Translations under genes and position numbers: made by a program
Assembly: GCA_046339595.1 (NCBI GenBank)
Contig: JBKDUF010000079.1
Location: forward strand, 1 to 64,000
DNA length: 64,000 nt
Reading direction: 5' to 3'
Origin: Ga0077527 sp021300125
GTDB lineage: Bacteria; Pseudomonadota; Gammaproteobacteria; Burkholderiales; SG8-41
Notes under the pieces: model-generated
The model's database searches: none
Told to the model about the DNA's origin: nothing
What the model saw: the letters and a program-made list of their open reading frames with translations, nothing else
Shown here: piece after piece, positions 36,730 through 45,754 of the stretch
Layout of the letters: each line of letters opens with the position of its first letter
Numbering within the stretch: the first letter of the stretch is position 1

Positions 36730-37221
36730 TCAGGCCTTCAGCACGCGGTCGCCGCGACCGATGCCGGAGGCGCCGGTGCGCACGGTTTCCAGTATTGCGG
36801 TCGGATCAATGGCCTTCAGGAATGCGTCAAGCTTGGACCCGGGGCCAGTGAGTTCGATGGTGTAATCCTTGTCGGTGACATCAATGATGCGGCCGCGGAA
36901 AATGTCTGCCATGCGCTTCATCTCCTCGCGGTCCTTGCCCACGGCACGCACCTTGACCAGCATCAGCTCGCGCTCGATGTGCTCGCCCTCGGACAGGTCC
37001 ACCACCTTGACCACGTCGATCAGCTTGTTGAGCTGCTTGTTGATCTGTTCGATGATTTCATCGGAGCCGGAAGTGACGATGGTCATGCGCGACAGGGTCG
37101 CGTCCTCGGTCGGCGCCACGGTCAGAGACTCGATGTTGTAGCCACGGGCTGAAAACAGGCCGGCGACGCGCGACAGCGCTCCGGATTCGTTTTCGAGCAG
37201 CACGGAAATGATGTGTCTCAT
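36730..37221 (-). CDS. ilvH: Acetolactate synthase small (regulatory) subunit
   Basis: A 163-residue subunit with an N-terminal ACT domain (RHIISVLLENESGALSRVAGLFSARGYNIESLTVAPTED) that binds valine for feedback inhibition, and a C-terminal ALS_ss domain. It begins 4 bp after the ilvI stop codon, so coupled translation is likely. Confidence 0.96.
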   Translation of the reverse strand: MRHIISVLLENESGALSRVAGLFSARGYNIESLTVAPTEDATLSRMTIVTSGSDEIIEQINKQLNKLIDVVKVVDLSEGEHIERELMLVKVRAVGKDREEMKRMADIFRGRIIDVTDKDYTIELTGPGSKLDAFLKAIDPTAILETVRTGASGIGRGDRVLKA

Positions 37222-37225
37222 CGCA

Positions 37226-38923
37226 TCAAACCAGGATCATCTCCGACAGGCCCTTGCCTCCAGGAACCATCGGGAACACATTTTCGGTCTGGTCGGTCAG
37301 GAAATCCATGAACACCAGGTCTTTCTTGCGCGCAAAAGCCTCTTTCAGCGCGGGCTCCACATCAGCCGGCTTCTCGATGCGCATCCCGACATGGCCATAG
37401 GACTCTGCCAGGCGCACGAAATCGGGAAGCGCATCCATGTATGACTCGGAGTAGCGGTTGCCGTGGAAAAACTCCTGCCACTGCCGAACCATACCCATGT
37501 AGCGGTTGTTGAGGTTGATCACCTTGAGGGGCAGACGGTACTGGCGGCAGGTCGACAATTCCTGGATGCACATCTGTATTGAAGCTTCGCCGGTGACGCA
37601 GGCGACCGTGGCCCTGGGATGAGCCAGTTGCACGCCCATCGCATAGGGCAGGCCCACGCCCATGGTGCCCAGGCCGCCGGAATTGATCCAGCGACGTGGC
37701 TTGTCGAACTTGTAGAACTGCGCGGCCCACATCTGGTGCTGGCCGACGTCGGAGGTGACAAAGGCCTCGCCCTTGGTAACCTTGTAGAGCGTCTCGACCA
37801 CAAATTGCGGTTTGATGATCGCGCTTGAGCGGTCGTATTTCAGGCAATCACGACCCCGCCACTGCTCGATCTGCGCCCACCAGGCCTTCAGCGCGGCCTT
37901 GTCCGGACCGCCGCGGACAGCCTCGGTCTGCCGCATCAGCTCGCGCAGAACGTCCCGGACATTGCCGACCACCGGCACATCGACCTTGACGCGCTTTGAA
38001 ATAGATGCGGGATCGATGTCGATGTGGATGATCTGCCGCGGCTCCTCGAAAAAATGCTTGGGGTTGCCGATCACGCGGTCATCGAAGCGGGCGCCTACCG
38101 CCAGCAGGACGTCGCAGTGCTGCATCGCCATGTTGGCTTCATAGGTACCGTGCATGCCGAGCATGCCGAGGAACTGCGGGTCGGTCGCGGGAAATCCGCC
38201 CAGGCCCATCAGCGTACTGGTACAGGGATAACCGAGGGCGCGGACGAGCTGGGCCAGTTCGGCCGAGGCATCCCCGAGAATCACGCCGCCGCCGGTGTAG
38301 ATCATCGGCCGCTTGGCGTCGAGCAGCAGTTTTGCCGCCTTTTTGATCTGCCCCGCGTGTCCCTTGTTCACCGGGCTGTAAGAGCGCATCGAGATCGTCT
38401 TCGGATACTCGAACTCGGTCTTGAAGGTGGTGATGTCCTTGGGGATGTCCACCACCACGGGCCCGGGACGGCCGGTCGAGGCAATGAAAAAGGCCTTCTT
38501 GATCGTGACGGCCAGGTCCTTGACGTCCTTGACCAGGAAGTTGTGCTTCACGCAGGGCCGGGTAATGCCTACGGTGTCGCATTCCTGGAAGGCGTCCTCG
38601 CCAATGGCATGGGTCGGCACCTGTCCGGTGATGATCACCATCGGTATCGAGTCCATGAATGCGGTGGCAATGCCGGTGATGGCATTGGTCACGCCCGGGC
38701 CCGAGGTGACCAGGGCCACGCCTACCTTTTCGGTGGACCGCGCATAGGCGTCAGCCGCATGCACCGCCGCCTGCTCGTGCCGTACCAGCACATGCTTGAT
38801 CTTGTCCTGCTTGAAAATTTCGTCGTAGAGGAAAAGCACCGCGCCGCCGGGATACCCGAAGACGTGCTCGACACCCTCCTCCTGCAGACAACGCACTACG
38901 ATTTCGGCGCCCGTCAGTAGCAT
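37226..38923 (-). CDS. ilvI: Acetolactate synthase large (catalytic) subunit
   Basis: A 565-residue thiamine diphosphate enzyme making acetolactate or acetohydroxybutyrate. The N-terminal domain contains the catalytic Glu (VLVRHEQAAVHAADAYAR). The central FAD-binding domain follows, and the C-terminal domain has the ThDP motif GDxxx...NN, here CVTGEASIQMCIQEL...VINLNNRYMGMV, in which the usual GDG is GEA. The substitution GDG to GEA is seen in several proteobacterial IlvI. First gene of the ilvIHC set. Confidence 0.95.
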   Translation of the reverse strand: MLLTGAEIVVRCLQEEGVEHVFGYPGGAVLFLYDEIFKQDKIKHVLVRHEQAAVHAADAYARSTEKVGVALVTSGPGVTNAITGIATAFMDSIPMVIITGQVPTHAIGEDAFQECDTVGITRPCVKHNFLVKDVKDLAVTIKKAFFIASTGRPGPVVVDIPKDITTFKTEFEYPKTISMRSYSPVNKGHAGQIKKAAKLLLDAKRPMIYTGGGVILGDASAELAQLVRALGYPCTSTLMGLGGFPATDPQFLGMLGMHGTYEANMAMQHCDVLLAVGARFDDRVIGNPKHFFEEPRQIIHIDIDPASISKRVKVDVPVVGNVRDVLRELMRQTEAVRGGPDKAALKAWWAQIEQWRGRDCLKYDRSSAIIKPQFVVETLYKVTKGEAFVTSDVGQHQMWAAQFYKFDKPRRWINSGGLGTMGVGLPYAMGVQLAHPRATVACVTGEASIQMCIQELSTCRQYRLPLKVINLNNRYMGMVRQWQEFFHGNRYSESYMDALPDFVRLAESYGHVGMRIEKPADVEPALKEAFARKKDLVFMDFLTDQTENVFPMVPGGKGLSEMILV

Positions 38924-38986
38924 GATTTTGGGCCCCCACCGGCCTAGGAGCCGTGGACAGGGCTGGTTGCAGAAAGGAAACCTGAA

Positions 38987-39016
38987 ACATTACCGGGGTG
39001 GCCCCGATAAGGTCAA
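38987..39016 (-). promoter_or_regulatory. Sigma-70 promoter candidate for ilvIHC
   Basis: Minus-strand -35 TTGACC (39011-39016), 18-bp spacer with a CGGGG-CCA-CCCCG inverted repeat, -10 TAATGT (38987-38992), about 65 bp before the ilvI ATG. The hairpin in the spacer could bind a regulator. Confidence 0.6.
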
Positions 39017-39071
39017 GCAAAATCTCAGAGGAAACAGCGGGATAGCCCGCCTGTCCCGAACAGCGCCCTTC

Positions 39072-39099
39072 TTGCCTGAACCGGGTGTTTTGCTAAGAT
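39072..39099 (+). promoter_or_regulatory. Promoter candidate for the sigma/DUF3619/DUF3106/RDD operon
   Basis: -35 TTGCCT (39072-39077), 16-bp spacer, -10 TAAGAT (39094-39099). The -10 overlaps the ATG at 39098, so that ATG would not be in the transcript. Confidence 0.5.
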
Positions 39100-39745
39100 G
39101 CCGCGTCCTTCAGGGAAGGGGGAAGGCGCCCCAACGCCGCCGCCGCACCAGCGGTTACCACAAGAAAAGGCATTCCAACTGGCCACCTACAAGGAACTCG
39201 CGGATTTCCTTGCAGATGTCGAGCGCCGGGCGTTCAAACAAACGGTTTTTTCCGTCAGGGATGAACACCTTGCGCTGGACATCGTTCAAGACGCGATGCT
39301 CAAGCTTTCGGACAAGTATTCGGCCCGACCGGCGGGAGAATTTCCGATGCTGTTCCAGCGGATCCTGCAAAACGCGGTCCGTGACCACTTTCGCCGCCTC
39401 AAGGTGCGTAATGCCTGGGTAACCCCCCTGGGCAGCCTGTTTGGCCCCGACCAGGAGGAGGACAGCGACCCCCTGGATACCATGGAAATCGCCAGCGATT
39501 CCAAGCTCGCCGGACGCCCTGCAGAGCAGCTCGAACAAAAGCAAGTACTTGATATTATTGAAAAAGCCATCGAAACCCTGCCCGCCCGTCAACGCGAGGC
39601 CTTCATGCTGCGTTACTGGGAGGAACTCGATGTTGCCGAAGCCGCAAAAGTAATGGGCTGCTCGGAGGGCAGTGTAAAAACCCACTGCTCCCGGGCTACT
39701 CATGCTTTGGCAACATTGCTTAAAAAACAGGGTATTGAGCTATGA
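39098..39745 (+). CDS. ECF-type RNA polymerase sigma factor
   Basis: A sigma-70 family protein, 215 residues if read from ATG 39098. Conserved sequence begins only at residue 28 (LATYKELADFLADVERRAFKQTVF), where homologues have Met; here the codon is CTG at 39179. Region 2 holds LALDIVQDAMLKLSDKY and RILQNAVRDHFRR. Region 4 holds LPARQREAFMLRYWEELDVAEAAKVMGCSEGSVKTHCSRATHAL. The first 27 residues are Pro-rich and overlap the predicted promoter, so CTG may be the true start. It overlaps DUF3619 by 4 bp. Confidence 0.85.
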   Translation: MPRPSGKGEGAPTPPPHQRLPQEKAFQLATYKELADFLADVERRAFKQTVFSVRDEHLALDIVQDAMLKLSDKYSARPAGEFPMLFQRILQNAVRDHFRRLKVRNAWVTPLGSLFGPDQEEDSDPLDTMEIASDSKLAGRPAEQLEQKQVLDIIEKAIETLPARQREAFMLRYWEELDVAEAAKVMGCSEGSVKTHCSRATHALATLLKKQGIEL

Positions 39746-40125
39746 ATGCCGCCGAAAAGGATTTCGCGCAAAAAATTGTCCGTGAGCTGGATCGCGGCAG
39801 CTGCGAACTCGACCGCTCGACCCTGCTCCGCCTCTCCGAAGCCCGGAACCAGGCATTGGATCTGTATAGACAGGCTCCGCTCCCCCAGCTGGTCCTGGCC
39901 GGAGGCCATTTGGCCGGGCTCGATCGCAAAATCACAGGCTTGCGCTACGTGTTGCCCCTTGCAGTGCTGGTGCTCGGACTCGCAGGCATCGTTTACTGGC
40001 AGGGCAGCAATGGCACCGACGGCGAGGTCGCAGATATCGATGCGCGCCTGCTGACCGACGATCTGCCGATCGACGCCTACCTCGATCAGGGCTTCGATTC
40101 ATGGTTAAAGCGGCAGCAACGCTGA
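39742..40125 (+). CDS. DUF3619 family membrane protein (probable sigma regulator)
   Basis: A 127-residue protein. An N-terminal cytoplasmic helix (FAQKIVRELDRGSCELDRSTLLRLSEARNQALDLYR) is followed by one membrane span (YVLPLAVLVLGLAGIVYW) and a short acidic periplasmic tail with LLTDDLPIDAYLDQGFDSWL. The pattern is typical of DUF3619, found after ECF sigma genes in betaproteobacteria. A role as anti-sigma factor is inferred from topology and the 4-bp overlap. Confidence 0.78.
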   Translation: MNAAEKDFAQKIVRELDRGSCELDRSTLLRLSEARNQALDLYRQAPLPQLVLAGGHLAGLDRKITGLRYVLPLAVLVLGLAGIVYWQGSNGTDGEVADIDARLLTDDLPIDAYLDQGFDSWLKRQQR

Positions 40126-40574
40126 TCTGCTGGCTTTGCCTCGCGCTGCCCGCATTCGCCGCCACGCCCTCCAAACAGGCCGCCAAGCCGGTCCGGCCGG
40201 CCTGGACTGAGCTGACCCCGCCGCAGCAGCAGGTTCTTGCCCCGCTCGCCACCGACTGGAGCGAGATGGACACAGCCCAGCGCAAGAAATGGGTCACGAT
40301 CGCCAACCGTTACCCGAAAATGAAGTCGGCTGAACAGGAACGCCTGCAGCAGCGGATGAAGGACTGGGCAGCCCTGACGCCCGCCCAGCGCAAGGAGGCG
40401 CGCGAACGCTACCAGGACATCAAGCGGCTCAATCCAGGACAGCGGCGCGAAGTAGCCAAGCAATGGGAAGCCTATCGCAAGTCCCTGGCGCAGCCGAACA
40501 CCCAGTTCGACCCGCCGGTTGGCGAACCGCTGACTTCCCCCCCCGGAGCGGCCGCAGCCGTTGAACGGCAGTGA
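40101..40574 (+). CDS. DUF3106 family exported protein
   Basis: A 157-residue protein with a signal peptide (MVKAAATLICWLCLALPAFA). The mature part is made of helical repeats rich in Arg/Lys/Gln, including LTPPQQQVLAPLATDWSEM, RKKWVTIANRYPKM and LTPAQRKEARERYQDIKRL, which is the DUF3106 pattern. It resembles periplasmic CpxP/Spy-like helical sensors in style, but that comparison is only suggestive. Overlaps DUF3619 by 25 bp and RDD by 4 bp. Confidence 0.8.
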   Translation: MVKAAATLICWLCLALPAFAATPSKQAAKPVRPAWTELTPPQQQVLAPLATDWSEMDTAQRKKWVTIANRYPKMKSAEQERLQQRMKDWAALTPAQRKEARERYQDIKRLNPGQRREVAKQWEAYRKSLAQPNTQFDPPVGEPLTSPPGAAAAVERQ

Positions 40575-40996
40575 GCGCCAGCCCGCCGGCACCCGGCATC
40601 GCGCGCCGCCTGTTCTGCCTCGTTTACGAAAGTCTGCTGCTGACCGCGGTGATATTGCTGGCGGGAGGTATCGCCACCGGCATCGCCCATGCCCTCGGCA
40701 TCGATCATCCCAGGTGGCTGACCCAGGCCTGCCTGCTGCTTACCTGCGCCGCCTACTTCATGGCGCAATGGCTGCGCAGCGGCCAGACCTTGCCGATGAA
40801 AACCTGGCGCATGCGGCTGGAAACGGAGGACGGCCGGTCCATCAATGCCACGGTCGCCTTGCGCCGCCTGCTTCTGGCCACGATCGGTTACGGCGCAGCC
40901 GGCATTACCGTGCTCTGGGCACTGATTGACCGCGACCGGCAGTTTCTCCACGACCGGCTAGGCGGCACCCGGCTGGTTTCCACTGCAGAACACTAG
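40571..40996 (+). CDS. RDD family membrane protein
   Basis: A 141-residue protein with three hydrophobic spans (VYESLLLTAVILLAGGIATG, LTQACLLLTCAAYFMAQW, LLLATIGYGAAGITVLWALI). The family's conserved Arg/Asp are seen as RRLFCLVYE, the middle TLPMKTWRMRLET and the terminal DRDRQFLHDRLGGTRLV. GTG start at 40571 overlaps the preceding stop (GTGA). Its TAG stop lies on CTAG, shared with the convergent lptG stop on the other strand. Confidence 0.82.
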   Translation: MSASPPAPGIARRLFCLVYESLLLTAVILLAGGIATGIAHALGIDHPRWLTQACLLLTCAAYFMAQWLRSGQTLPMKTWRMRLETEDGRSINATVALRRLLLATIGYGAAGITVLWALIDRDRQFLHDRLGGTRLVSTAEH

Positions 40997-42066
40997 CGCC
41001 TTTCCTGCCACCACATCATCGCCAGCGCCAGGCTGAGAAAAATCAGGGTTGGCGCAATGGCACTGGCCAGCGGCAACCAGTCGTTGAGCAGGCCGAGGTG
41101 CCCGAACAGCCGGTTCAGGAAATGAAAGCCGAGTCCGATCATGATGCCTGCGAAAACCTTGGCACCGACTCCGCCCTGGCGGTTCTGGAAATAGGCGAAC
41201 GGCAAAGCCAGAACCATCATCACCACGACCGCCAGCGGATACAAGATCTTGGTCCACAACGCTATTTCGTAACGCAGGGCTTTCTGCCGGTTTTCCTTCA
41301 GGTGCTGGGCGTAGGAATAAAGGCTCCAGGCCGACATCTTCTCGGGCTTCACCAGCAACACGCTGAGCAGCGACGGCTCCAGCACCGAATGCCACAGCAG
41401 GAAATCGCGCCGGCTGATGCGCGTGCCCTGCTCCTCAAAGACGGTGCTTGCCACGTTGGCCAGCATCCAGCGGTTGTTGCCATCGTATTCCGCGGCCTCG
41501 GCAAAGCTGAGCGAGCGCAGGCGATAGGCGCCGTCAAATTCGTAAATCCTGACGCCTCGCAGCGAGGCCTCGGGGGTCACCTCGGTCACATTGACGAAGG
41601 CGGTGCCATCCTTGATCCAAAGCCCGGAGCGAAACTCCTGGGCGACGATACCCGATATCGCCTGCGAGCGCATGCGCTGCGCGAACTGCTCGGCCGGCGG
41701 CGCCACGAACTCACCCACAGCGAAAGTCATTACGCCGAATACCGCGCCCACACCCGCAACCGAGCGCACCATGGCGGGCAGAGACACGCCGGAAGCGCGC
41801 ATTACGGTGTACTCGGAACTGGCCACCAGCTGGGCCAGCGCGAACAGGGTGCCGATCAGCGCGGCAATCGGAAACAGCTCATAGACATGGTTGGGCGCAG
41901 ACAGCGCGACGTGGAGCAGGATGTGGCTCAACCGGTATCCCCCGCGACCCAGATCCTTCATCTGCTCGACAAGGTCAAAAAAGGCAAACAGCAGCAAAAG
42001 CGCGACAAAAACCAGCGCGGTCGCAACCGCCACTTCTCGAGCCAGATAACTGCGCAGCGTCCTCAT
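40993..42066 (-). CDS. lptG: LPS export ABC permease LptG
   Basis: A 357-residue inner-membrane permease of the LptB2FG complex that extracts lipopolysaccharide. It has about six spans, N-terminal ones around VAVATALVFVALLLLFAFFDLV and LLHVALSAPNHVYELFPIAALIGTLFALAQLVASSE, and a large periplasmic beta-jellyroll between about 130 and 260. The start ATG 42064-42066 overlaps the lptF stop (ATGA). Preference for LptG over LptF rests on gene order and MRTLRSYLAREV N-terminus. Confidence 0.92.
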   Translation of the reverse strand: MRTLRSYLAREVAVATALVFVALLLLFAFFDLVEQMKDLGRGGYRLSHILLHVALSAPNHVYELFPIAALIGTLFALAQLVASSEYTVMRASGVSLPAMVRSVAGVGAVFGVMTFAVGEFVAPPAEQFAQRMRSQAISGIVAQEFRSGLWIKDGTAFVNVTEVTPEASLRGVRIYEFDGAYRLRSLSFAEAAEYDGNNRWMLANVASTVFEEQGTRISRRDFLLWHSVLEPSLLSVLLVKPEKMSAWSLYSYAQHLKENRQKALRYEIALWTKILYPLAVVVMMVLALPFAYFQNRQGGVGAKVFAGIMIGLGFHFLNRLFGHLGLLNDWLPLASAIAPTLIFLSLALAMMWWQERR

Positions 42067-43142
42067 CGCAGCAGGCGCCACACAGAAAACACCGACAGGC
42101 GGCGGTAAAACAGCAGCAGCAGAATGGCCAGCATGCCGGCATGCACGGTCCACATCCCCGCAAAAACCGGAATGCGTCCCTGCGCAATCGCGCCCTGCAT
42201 AATCGACAGCAGGTTGCTGTAGATCATGTAGATCAGGATGGCCACGACGATGTTCATCGACCGCCCGGCACGCGGATTGACGAAAGACAGCGGAATCGCA
42301 AGCAGGCACAGCACCATCGCGCTAGCCGGCAATCCAACCCGCCACGACAGCTCCCCCAGGTTGCGCGGCGTGGGATCGCGCAGCAGCTCGAGTGTGGTCA
42401 TGGTCTTTGTGGTCGGCGCGCGGTCGGCCGCATCTGCACTTTCGATGCGCATGGCATAACGCTCGAACTCGAACACCTTGTATTCCGGGGAGCCCGGCTC
42501 GCCCTCATAGCGTCGGCCGTTCTGCAGCACCAGAAAGCGGTCGCCGTTGGCCGCGGTCTCCTGGAAGCCGGTGCGGGCAACCATTACGCCCAGCTTGCCG
42601 TCCTGGGTCGAACTGACAAAGACATTGGCGACGAGGTTGCTCTGCCCGGCCACTTCCTCGACCAGATAGACGCGGTCGGCGCGACGGGATTCATGAAAGA
42701 CGCCGGGGGTCACCTGCGCCACGTCATCACGGCTGTCCATCTGCCTGCGGAATTCCTCGGCCTTCTCCACAGCCCATGGCGAAAGAATCAGCGACAGAAG
42801 GGCGATGGTCAGCAGCAGTGGAGCGGCAAAGGAAAGGACCGGGGAAATCCAGCGCGTCAGCCCCTGCCCGCAGGAAAACCAGACCACCATCTCGGAATCG
42901 CGGTAGCTGCGGGTCAACGTCATCAGAACCGCAATGAACAGGGTCAGGGACAACAGGATCGGCAGATAGCCGACCAGGGTGAAGCCGAGCAGCGCAACCA
43001 CGCCGGTCGAGGTGATCTGGCCGCCTGCAGCCTGTCCGAGCAGGCGCACCAGCTGGGTGGTGACCGAGATGCCGAGCAGCACCAGGAAAGTCGCAGCGGC
43101 GGATGTCGCCAGTTCACGCAGCAGCGAAGTGCGGAAGATCAT
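42063..43142 (-). CDS. lptF: LPS export ABC permease LptF
   Basis: A 359-residue partner of LptG. MIFRTSLLRELATSAAATFLVLLGISVTTQLVRLLG is the YjgP/YjgQ family N-terminus. Further blocks are LPILLSLTLFIAVLMTLTRSYRDSEMVVWFSCG, the periplasmic domain with VFHESRRADRVYLVEE, and C-terminal spans (NIVVAILIYMIYSNLL, WTVHAGMLAILLLLFY). Start ATG 43140-43142 lies 176 bp from divergently transcribed pepA, the standard arrangement. Confidence 0.93.
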   Translation of the reverse strand: MIFRTSLLRELATSAAATFLVLLGISVTTQLVRLLGQAAGGQITSTGVVALLGFTLVGYLPILLSLTLFIAVLMTLTRSYRDSEMVVWFSCGQGLTRWISPVLSFAAPLLLTIALLSLILSPWAVEKAEEFRRQMDSRDDVAQVTPGVFHESRRADRVYLVEEVAGQSNLVANVFVSSTQDGKLGVMVARTGFQETAANGDRFLVLQNGRRYEGEPGSPEYKVFEFERYAMRIESADAADRAPTTKTMTTLELLRDPTPRNLGELSWRVGLPASAMVLCLLAIPLSFVNPRAGRSMNIVVAILIYMIYSNLLSIMQGAIAQGRIPVFAGMWTVHAGMLAILLLLFYRRLSVFSVWRLLR

Positions 43143-43318
43143 GCCAGCGTTTTGCTTTTTGGAAACAACACGAAGATAATCAAAAGCCATGCACAAGCTG
43201 CAGATCCGCAGGCAGCTCTGAGCCAATGGCAGCCAGCGCCGTTTCCAGGGCCGGCGGGTCGCCAGCCGCATCGTCAACACCGGGCCTGGATTGCCCCGGC
43301 GCACAGGAGAAAACTGGC

Positions 43319-44812
43319 ATGGAATTTAGCACAAAAGCCGTCGCGCCCGGCCACGGCGCCGCCGATTGTTGCGTCGTTGGCGTCTTCACGGAAAAGAAAC
43401 TCAGCGCACCGGCCGCCGCGCTCGATAAACTGTCCGGGAGCCGGATCAGCCGCGTGATCGCGCGTGGCGACATTGACGGCCGCCCCGGCACAACCCTGCT
43501 GCTGCACGATGTGGCGAACCTTGCCTGCGCCCGGGTGCTGCTGGTCGGCCTCGGTGACAAGAATAGCTTCTCCGAGAAGGCTTTCCGGCGCGCCATCGCC
43601 GCTTCAGTGGAGGCCCTTTGCCGCACCGGCACGGCCAATGCGGCAATTCACCTCACCGAGCTCGCGACAGGCCGGCGCGACGCGGAATGGCGCCTCATGC
43701 AGGCCGCGCGAATTGCCGGCGAGACTGTTTACCGCTTCAGCCGCATGAAGAGCACTCCGCCTTCACCGGCGCCGCTGCTCAGGAGCATCACCTTCTCGGT
43801 GTCAAAGCCGGAGCTCAAGCAGGCGGCCCAGGGCCTGGCCCGGGGACGTGCCCTTGCCTCGGGCATCAATTTTGCCCGTGACCTCGGCAACCTGCCCGGC
43901 AATGTCTGCACGCCCGCCTTCCTCGCCGAGGAGGCGCGCAAGCTCGCCCGTGAACACCGTCTGAAGCTGAAGGTCCTTGAGCGGGCCGACATGGAAAAGC
44001 TGGGCATGAACACCCTGCTCTCGGTCGCCGCGGGCAGCAGCCAGCCGCCTAAGCTGATCGTGCTCGAATACATGGCCGGACCGAAAAGCCAGAAGCCGGT
44101 GGTACTGGTTGGTAAGGGTGTGACCTTCGACACCGGCGGCATTTCCCTGAAGCCGGCGGCGGAGATGGACGAGATGAAGTTCGACATGAGCGGCGCCGGC
44201 AGCGTGCTGGGAACGCTGAAGGCCCTGGCGGAAATGAAACTGCAAGTGAACGTTGTCGGCTTGGTCCCCGCGACCGAGAACATGCCTGGCGGGCGCGCCA
44301 CCAAGCCCGGCGACATTGTCACCAGCATGTCCGGCCAGACGGTCGAGATCCTCAACACTGACGCCGAAGGCCGCCTGATTCTGTGCGACACCCTGACCTA
44401 CGCCGAGCGCTACCAGCCTGCGGCGGTGATCGACATCGCCACGCTCACCGGGGCCTGCGTCATTGCGCTGGGCCATGTCCTCAGCGGCCTGTTCGCCAAC
44501 GACGATGCATTGGCGCAGGAGGTGCTCAAGGCCGGGGACATTTCGGGAGACCGGGCCTGGCATCTGCCACTGCATGAGGAATACCAGGAACAGCTGCACA
44601 GCAACTTCGCCGATTTCGCCAATATCGGTGGCCGGCCGGCCGGTGCCGTGACCGCGGCCTGCTTCCTGTCGCGCTTCACCAAAAAATACAAATGGGCCCA
44701 CCTCGACGTCGCCGGCACCGCATGGAAATCAGGAAAGGAAAAGGGCTCGACCGGCCGGCCAGTGCCAATGCTCACCGAGTTCCTGCTCCGGCGCGCGGCC
44801 AAGCGGCGCTAG
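43319..44812 (+). CDS. pepA: Leucyl aminopeptidase (cytosol aminopeptidase, M17)
   Basis: A 497-residue di-zinc peptidase, also known in E. coli as a DNA-binding site-specific recombination factor. The catalytic domain has GKGVTFDTGGISLKPA (metal Lys/Asp), MKFDMSGAG (Asp), and the signature NTDAEGRLILCDTL. ANIGGRPAGAVTAACFLSRF lies near the C-terminus. AGGAG precedes the ATG at 43319. The N-terminal domain (1-170) is more divergent, as usual. Confidence 0.95.
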   Translation: MEFSTKAVAPGHGAADCCVVGVFTEKKLSAPAAALDKLSGSRISRVIARGDIDGRPGTTLLLHDVANLACARVLLVGLGDKNSFSEKAFRRAIAASVEALCRTGTANAAIHLTELATGRRDAEWRLMQAARIAGETVYRFSRMKSTPPSPAPLLRSITFSVSKPELKQAAQGLARGRALASGINFARDLGNLPGNVCTPAFLAEEARKLAREHRLKLKVLERADMEKLGMNTLLSVAAGSSQPPKLIVLEYMAGPKSQKPVVLVGKGVTFDTGGISLKPAAEMDEMKFDMSGAGSVLGTLKALAEMKLQVNVVGLVPATENMPGGRATKPGDIVTSMSGQTVEILNTDAEGRLILCDTLTYAERYQPAAVIDIATLTGACVIALGHVLSGLFANDDALAQEVLKAGDISGDRAWHLPLHEEYQEQLHSNFADFANIGGRPAGAVTAACFLSRFTKKYKWAHLDVAGTAWKSGKEKGSTGRPVPMLTEFLLRRAAKRR

Positions 44813-44825
44813 GGCACAACACGTC

Positions 44826-45248
44826 GTGACCCAAATCGACTTCTATACCCGCGTCGAGGACCGCCTGCACACGGCGTGCCGCATCGCGGCCAAGGCCCGT
44901 GCCCGCGGCCTGCGGGTCACCCTGTATTGCCCGGATCGCGAAGCCGCATCCCGCCTCGATCGCCTGCTGTGGAGCAACCCGCCCACCGGGTTCCTGCCGC
45001 ATTGCGCGCGCGATCACCGCCTCGCCCCGGTCACCCCCATCATCCTCGATGCCAGCCTTGAAGACCCGCTGCATGACGAATTGCTGATCAACCTCCACGA
45101 CGAATGGCCGGCGGCGTTCAGCCGCTACCAGCGCCTCGCCGAAATCGTCAGCACCGCAGACGGCGACCGTGAACTCGCCCGCCGCCGCTTCAAGTTCTAC
45201 CGTGACCGCGGCTACGACATCCGCACCCACGACCTTTCCACGGCCTGA
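44826..45248 (+). CDS. holC: DNA polymerase III chi subunit
   Basis: A 140-residue subunit of the clamp loader that binds SSB. MTQIDFYTRVEDRLHTACRIAAKA at the N-terminus and DREAASRLDRLLWS...TGFLPH match HolC. PIILDAS and LLINLHDEWPAAFSRYQRLAEIV follow. The start is GTG at 44826. Sits 13 bp after pepA and 8 bp before the next frame, in the usual pepA-holC-valS order. Confidence 0.9.
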   Translation: MTQIDFYTRVEDRLHTACRIAAKARARGLRVTLYCPDREAASRLDRLLWSNPPTGFLPHCARDHRLAPVTPIILDASLEDPLHDELLINLHDEWPAAFSRYQRLAEIVSTADGDRELARRRFKFYRDRGYDIRTHDLSTA

Positions 45249-45256
45249 ACCCGCCC

Positions 45257-45754
45257 ATGGCAGACGAGCCGCCCGATCGCGACCCCGAGGATGTGCTGAG
45301 CCGCGCCGACGCGCTGCTCAAGCGGCATCGTCAGCCCCCGGCCGCGGCCCGTTCCGGGCAACCTGACGACGAGGTCCCGCTGCTGACCGATGTTGTCCGG
45401 GAAGGCGAACTGCTGTCCCCGTCCGGCGCGGAAACGCCGGCATCGAGCACGGATGGTGCCTTGGTTTCCCGGGTGCAGGCCCAGAATATCGAGCATGCGG
45501 TGCACCTGCGGCTCAAGCGCGGCCTCAATGACCAGATCTCCCGGGTCATCGAGCAGCGCTACCTGCCCGAGATCGGCAATGCACTCGAACAGGCGCTTGA
45601 GAGGGTCGCCATCGACCTGCGTTCAGGCATCGCCGACATGGTCAAGGCCACGGTGGAAGCAACGCTGCGGGATCAACTGGCCCGGATCGGCACGGTGGCA
45701 GCAGACGCCTCCGGTATAATCACGCCCTCTTCTGCTGCACCCGCCCCCCCCGCC
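45257..45754 (+). CDS. Reading frame upstream of and continuous with valS (DUF2486-like)
   Basis: 166 codons from ATG 45257 running without a stop into valS. The sequence MADEPPDRDPEDVLSRADAL, then VPLLTDVVREGE, and a C-terminal helix with HLRLKRGLNDQISRVIEQRYLPEIGNALEQALERVAIDL looks like an independent small conserved protein, which I associate loosely with DUF2486 proteins encoded beside valS in Burkholderiales. Residues 150-166 are Ala/Pro linker. Either ValRS carries this as an extension or a stop was lost; an eight-C run at the junction makes a read error possible. Confidence 0.55.

Noticed and set aside
38924..39000. A leader peptide upstream of ilvI
   Set aside because: The frame beginning near the -10 element has no run of Val/Leu/Ile codons and runs into ilvI without a stop.
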